A stretch of 64,000 bases of DNA from Mesostigma viride (lineage: Eukaryota > Streptophyta > Mesostigmatophyceae > Mesostigmatales > Mesostigmataceae). Below, piece by piece: positions 61,023 through 64,000 of this stretch. A program made the position numbers and the translations under genes. The notes beneath the pieces are model-generated. The model searched no databases and was not told the DNA's origin. It saw only the letters and a list, made by a program, of their open reading frames with translations. Each line of letters starts with the position of its first letter. The first letter of the stretch is position 1. The stretch is from positions 6,612,036-6,676,035 of the forward strand of contig RPFO01000165.1 in the NCBI GenBank assembly GCA_009746045.1, in the 5' to 3' direction.

Positions 61023-61637
61023 AGTTAACGTAAAGGATTTACGTTAGATGGATAGAGATTGTTACGCTCTTTCCAACGGCACCTTGAACGCCTCATTTGG
61101 TTAAGGAACGTAAAAGTTATGACGTTTCCTAGGCTGTGCCGACAGTACCCGGCGCGCCACTGTGGGCGCGTACGGACACAGGATGTACAAGTGTCACTTT
61201 GATAGTCCGCAGGACGTTGACAGGACTTGTACAGGACTTGATGGTCAATTGATAGGTAGGCGCACTGTAGCGCGCCAGGACCTATGAGACAATTGATGCT
61301 GACTAGTGTACGGATAGGTCCACAGGACTAGCCGTATGGACAATTGATAGATCTGCGCGCCAAAGGCGTGCCAGAGTCTGTGTAATCAATTGATTGACAG
61401 TTCAGCTGTGACAGTGCAGCTGAATACTTGGACGCGTCCCTAGCAAGCTATATGAGTGACTTGTTAGCTCTAGGACGCTAGCTCTTGCGTGCACGCTCTC
61501 TTGGCATAACGACCCTGTCGTCTGTGCTACGTGCAGTCTCGGACTGACGTGACTTACGTCTGTGTTTGCTCATTATAATAAAGGCAACTTTCCTGCAAGA
61601 GCCATGGATTCCCTCGGTGGTAAACTCTCATTCAACT
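61023..61637 (+). repeat. copia-A2 5' LTR
   Basis: AGTTAACGTAAAGG...CATTCAACT, 615 bp. It differs from the A1 right LTR mostly in the last third. Contains ATTATAATAAAGGC as a polyadenylation-like site. The following CGTATTACAATC has no TGG start, as in copia-B. Confidence 0.88.
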
Positions 61638-61664
61638 CGTATTACAATCTTCGTACCAAGAAAA

Positions 61665-62450
61665 ATGCCGGACTCGATGGAGTTCCGCATTCCGAGGGAT
61701 TCTGAAATTTTGGGCAGTCCAGCGGACATCGCCGAATCTCCGGCTGGTCCTTCGACGACTCCTGTTCGTGAAGATCGTCCGGTTCTTAATCCGGCGTGGC
61801 AGCGTGTTGTTGACCAGGCGGTAGCGTCCAGTGCGGAGCTACGCGCTCAGCAGCAGGCACTGCTGCAAAACCTACGACTGCCGCCCCCGCCTCCGCAACC
61901 TTCGATTGTTTCGGGGTTTCGCGATTACCTTGATTCCATTCGAGCTTTGCTCGCGGACTTCGAGGTCCATACCCGGGCGGGGTTGCAAGCGCCCAGCGCG
62001 GTTGCCGAGGTCTCTGAGGAGATCGACAACGCGGTTTCATCGCTTACAGGTTACCAGCGCAATCTCGCTAACTGGCTGTCGGTTCGTTCGGGCGTCATTC
62101 CGACGATTACGACCAACCTGTTTCAAGACCTTGCGATTCTGCAGTTGCTGTCGCGAGGCTTCCGGACGCGTGAGCGGCAATTGCTGCTCAATCTTGTCGC
62201 GTTCTTGTCTGCATTGCGAGAGTGGGCGCCGGACGGGTGGGATTTTCTAACGATTCTTACCAACCCGCTCCGCATCGTCACCCGCCGCCGTCGTCGCCGC
62301 ATTGATCCGGTGACGGGACGTCGGTTGGACCCCATCGTCATCGAAACTCCGGTGACGATTGAGGTTGGGCAAGGCCAGGAGGCGCCTGCGCCTGTCGCCA
62401 ACGATCCAATTTACGACTACGACTACTGCGATTTTCGTGGTCTCGACTGA
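61665..62450 (+). CDS. copia-A2 ORF0
   Basis: 261 residues from ATG at 61665, 28 bp after the LTR (start MPDSMEFRIPRDSEILGSPA). The central region appears helical (VVDQAVASSAELRAQQQALL, IVSGFRDYLDSIRALLADFE, TTNLFQDLAILQLLSRGFRT). A basic patch VTRRRRRRIDP is followed by an acidic/Tyr tail (YDYDYCDFRGLD). No known domain. Gag starts 122 bp later. An intact ORF at the same place as in copia-B suggests it is a regular gene of this lineage. Confidence 0.65.
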   Translation: MPDSMEFRIPRDSEILGSPADIAESPAGPSTTPVREDRPVLNPAWQRVVDQAVASSAELRAQQQALLQNLRLPPPPPQPSIVSGFRDYLDSIRALLADFEVHTRAGLQAPSAVAEVSEEIDNAVSSLTGYQRNLANWLSVRSGVIPTITTNLFQDLAILQLLSRGFRTRERQLLLNLVAFLSALREWAPDGWDFLTILTNPLRIVTRRRRRRIDPVTGRRLDPIVIETPVTIEVGQGQEAPAPVANDPIYDYDYCDFRGLD

Positions 62451-62572
62451 ATTCGGCATGGTGGCGCGGTCGGCACCGGGGCAGGCGGCTTTTTGACAGA
62501 TTGTACATATCTACCTGTCTTTTGTTTTCCAGCTGCTTAGCTCAGGGCCATACACAGCTAGTGTAGTTTACC

Positions 62573-63684
62573 ATGGCTGAGGGACGCCGTAGCAAGGGCC
62601 TAGCCAGTGGGAATAATAATGGGGGTGCTGGTAGCGGGACCGCTCACGTAGATGACGTGGGGGTCACCGGAGAAATCACTAATATCCCTTTGAATAATAA
62701 TACTACACATGCTGTTTCTGGATATGATCTCACCACCCAGGGTCTGCTTATTGTTAATCAGCTGCAACCTGTCACTTCAGACTAAGCCAAAGCAGGCAGA
62801 GGAGTTTGTGGAAGGACTAGAGGGGTTTCCAAGTTTGTACGGGGTACAAACTATTATCAGATCTGGATAGGCAGCCAGACTTTTGGCAAGTGCACAGATC
62901 AGATTAAAGACCTCACTAGAGAGTGCAAGAAGGCCAACAAGGCCTGGGCAGTCTACGTGGCAGAGCTGAGGGAGCTGCTAGAGGATCAGAGGAAGAAAGT
63001 GGGGATCCATTGGCAGGATAAATACCAGGGTGGGAGGTGAAGGGAGACCTGATCCAGAACTTCCTTAACTATTGTAAATGGTTGAGGAGGGCAGGGCTCA
63101 CGGCTTCAATGTCGCTGACAGCATAGCCCTGACAAACTGGCTCAAGGTTTCTGGGCTGGACAAGGCAACACGTGGCTCTTTAAAGGTCATGTGTGCCCCA
63201 CACTCTACCCTCAAGGCCTACAAGGTCATAATCAAACAAGCACTCGAGGCAGAGGAGCTGTTTGAGGGTGGAATGCCAGCTGTGAAGGCTACCCACGCAG
63301 GTGGGCGTGCCCAGGGGGGCTCCAAGACGTCTGAGGCTGACAGAAGCCAAGGAGGACGGGGGCAACCACAACAAGCGGAAGGCCAACCATTCACCCGACC
63401 CTGACGGGCAATCACATGCCAAGTCGGTGTTCAGGAGGGTGGGTGGTAAGCCCAGGCAGGGTAACGCGCCTGACAACGGGGGAGGAGGCCAGGGCAAGTC
63501 AAAGATCCAGTGCTACCTGTGCAAGGGGTGGGGGCACATCAAGAAGGAGTGTCCCAGCTTCAAGAAGACCCAGGGCCAGGGCAGCAACAAGAAAAAACAA
63601 CAACAAGAACAACAACAAGTCCCAGGCAGGCCAGCCTTCAAAGGGCAGTCAGCAAGAAGACAACAAGGAGCAGTGACTGTCTGA
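62573..63684 (+). pseudogene. gag: copia-A2 Gag, frameshifted
   Basis: ATG at 62573 opens MAEGRRSKGLASGNNNGGAG and the frame stops at 62785. The match continues in other frames: YYQIWIGSQTFGKCTDQIKD and KANKAWAVYVAELRELLEDQ (about 62850-63000), FNVADSIALTNWLKVSGLDK (63110-63180), then FRRVGGKPRQGN and the zinc knuckle CYLCKGWGHIKKEC (63511-63552). A Lys/Gln tail ends at 63684. At least three frame changes. The layout equals copia-B Gag. Confidence 0.75.
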
Positions 63685-64000
63685 GGCAACCCCTACACAC
63701 CTTAATTCACCCAAGGGGGAGGCCAGGTGCTCCAATGCAGATTTTATATCTGGGCAACAAGAGGGTGATCTCCAGGTTCATGGTGGCCCCAGGTCACCTG
63801 GAGAGGTACAGGTTCCTATGAAGACGTCCTTGACAGCTGGTGCAGCTGTAAGAATGTCTGACCCCATGCATCCTTGTGCTGGGCACGAGGGTGGACCTCT
63901 CATTTTGAGAGAAACCAATGTACAACCACAGAGGGGTGTGAAGGCCTCTGGTGGTATGCATGTGGTCCCTGCTGGCGGTCCAGGTGTTGGGCATGAGCAG
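63685..64000 (+). other. Start of copia-A2 pol region
   Basis: Short broken frames only. The integrase finger seen in copia-B at the matching distance would lie just beyond the window. Confidence 0.4.

Larger units (their letters stand above)
61023..64000 (+). mobile_element. copia-A2: second copy of family A, truncated by the window end
   Basis: 5' LTR, ORF0 and gag are present; pol begins near 63700 and runs off the window. Its LTR matches A1 closely. It supplies the 5' part that A1 lacks. The right LTR and TSD are outside the window. The five bases before it are AGAAA (61018-61022). Confidence 0.88.

Overview
This is a repeat-rich piece of a eukaryotic nuclear genome. Splice-like junctions, several classes of retrotransposon and no bacterial gene layout support that. 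The chromodomain-bearing Ty3/gypsy elements, an initiator-tRNA-like primer site, the Penelope-like element and the moderately GC-rich coding DNA would suit an alga or another protist. I cannot name the species.

Layout. 1-2110 holds the low-complexity last exon of a probable host gene. 2141-15250 is a graveyard of non-LTR retrotransposons (LINEs): a split ORF1 on the plus strand, one nearly whole but frameshifted element on the minus strand (about 7655-12600), a 5'-truncated relative (about 12875-14450), and several isolated 3' ends with TTAA-type tails. 15250-17135 has a 10-bp tandem repeat and weak host-like coding scraps.

17141-55769 is one 38.6 kb nest of five LTR retrotransposons that can be unpacked to the base, because every one keeps its target-site duplication. 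A minus-strand chromovirus (gypsy-2, about 10.0 kb of its own DNA, TSD GTTGA) holds three plus-strand insertions. These are gypsy-1 in its 3' LTR (17179-25643, TSD TAGT), copia-like B downstream of its pol gene (27618-44198, TSD GTACG), and copia-like A1 inside its integrase (44832-48368, TSD GCTTC). Element B in turn carries the minus-strand copia-like element C in its gag gene (29622-38089, TSD AACGC).

The copia-like elements A, B and C look like an unusual lineage. Their LTRs begin AGTT and end AACT instead of TG...CA. Where a whole element is present (B and C), the order is ORF0, gag, integrase, protease, reverse transcriptase, RNase H. This puts integrase before protease, the reverse of ordinary Ty1/copia. 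The integrase has DD29E spacing, the protease has D-T-N/Q-A-Q in place of D-T/S-G, and the reverse transcriptase has HGDD in place of YVDD. Gypsy-2 carries a small leader gene encoding what looks like an RNase H1 hybrid-binding (caulimovirus VI) domain. I consider these the most noteworthy things in the window.

55775-58500 has a possible AP2-like small ORF and an acidic exon with a long GAG microsatellite. 58508-60935 is a minus-strand Penelope-like reverse transcriptase gene, broken by frameshifts. A second copy of family A (A2) starts at 61023, next to the Penelope ORF, and runs off the end of the window.
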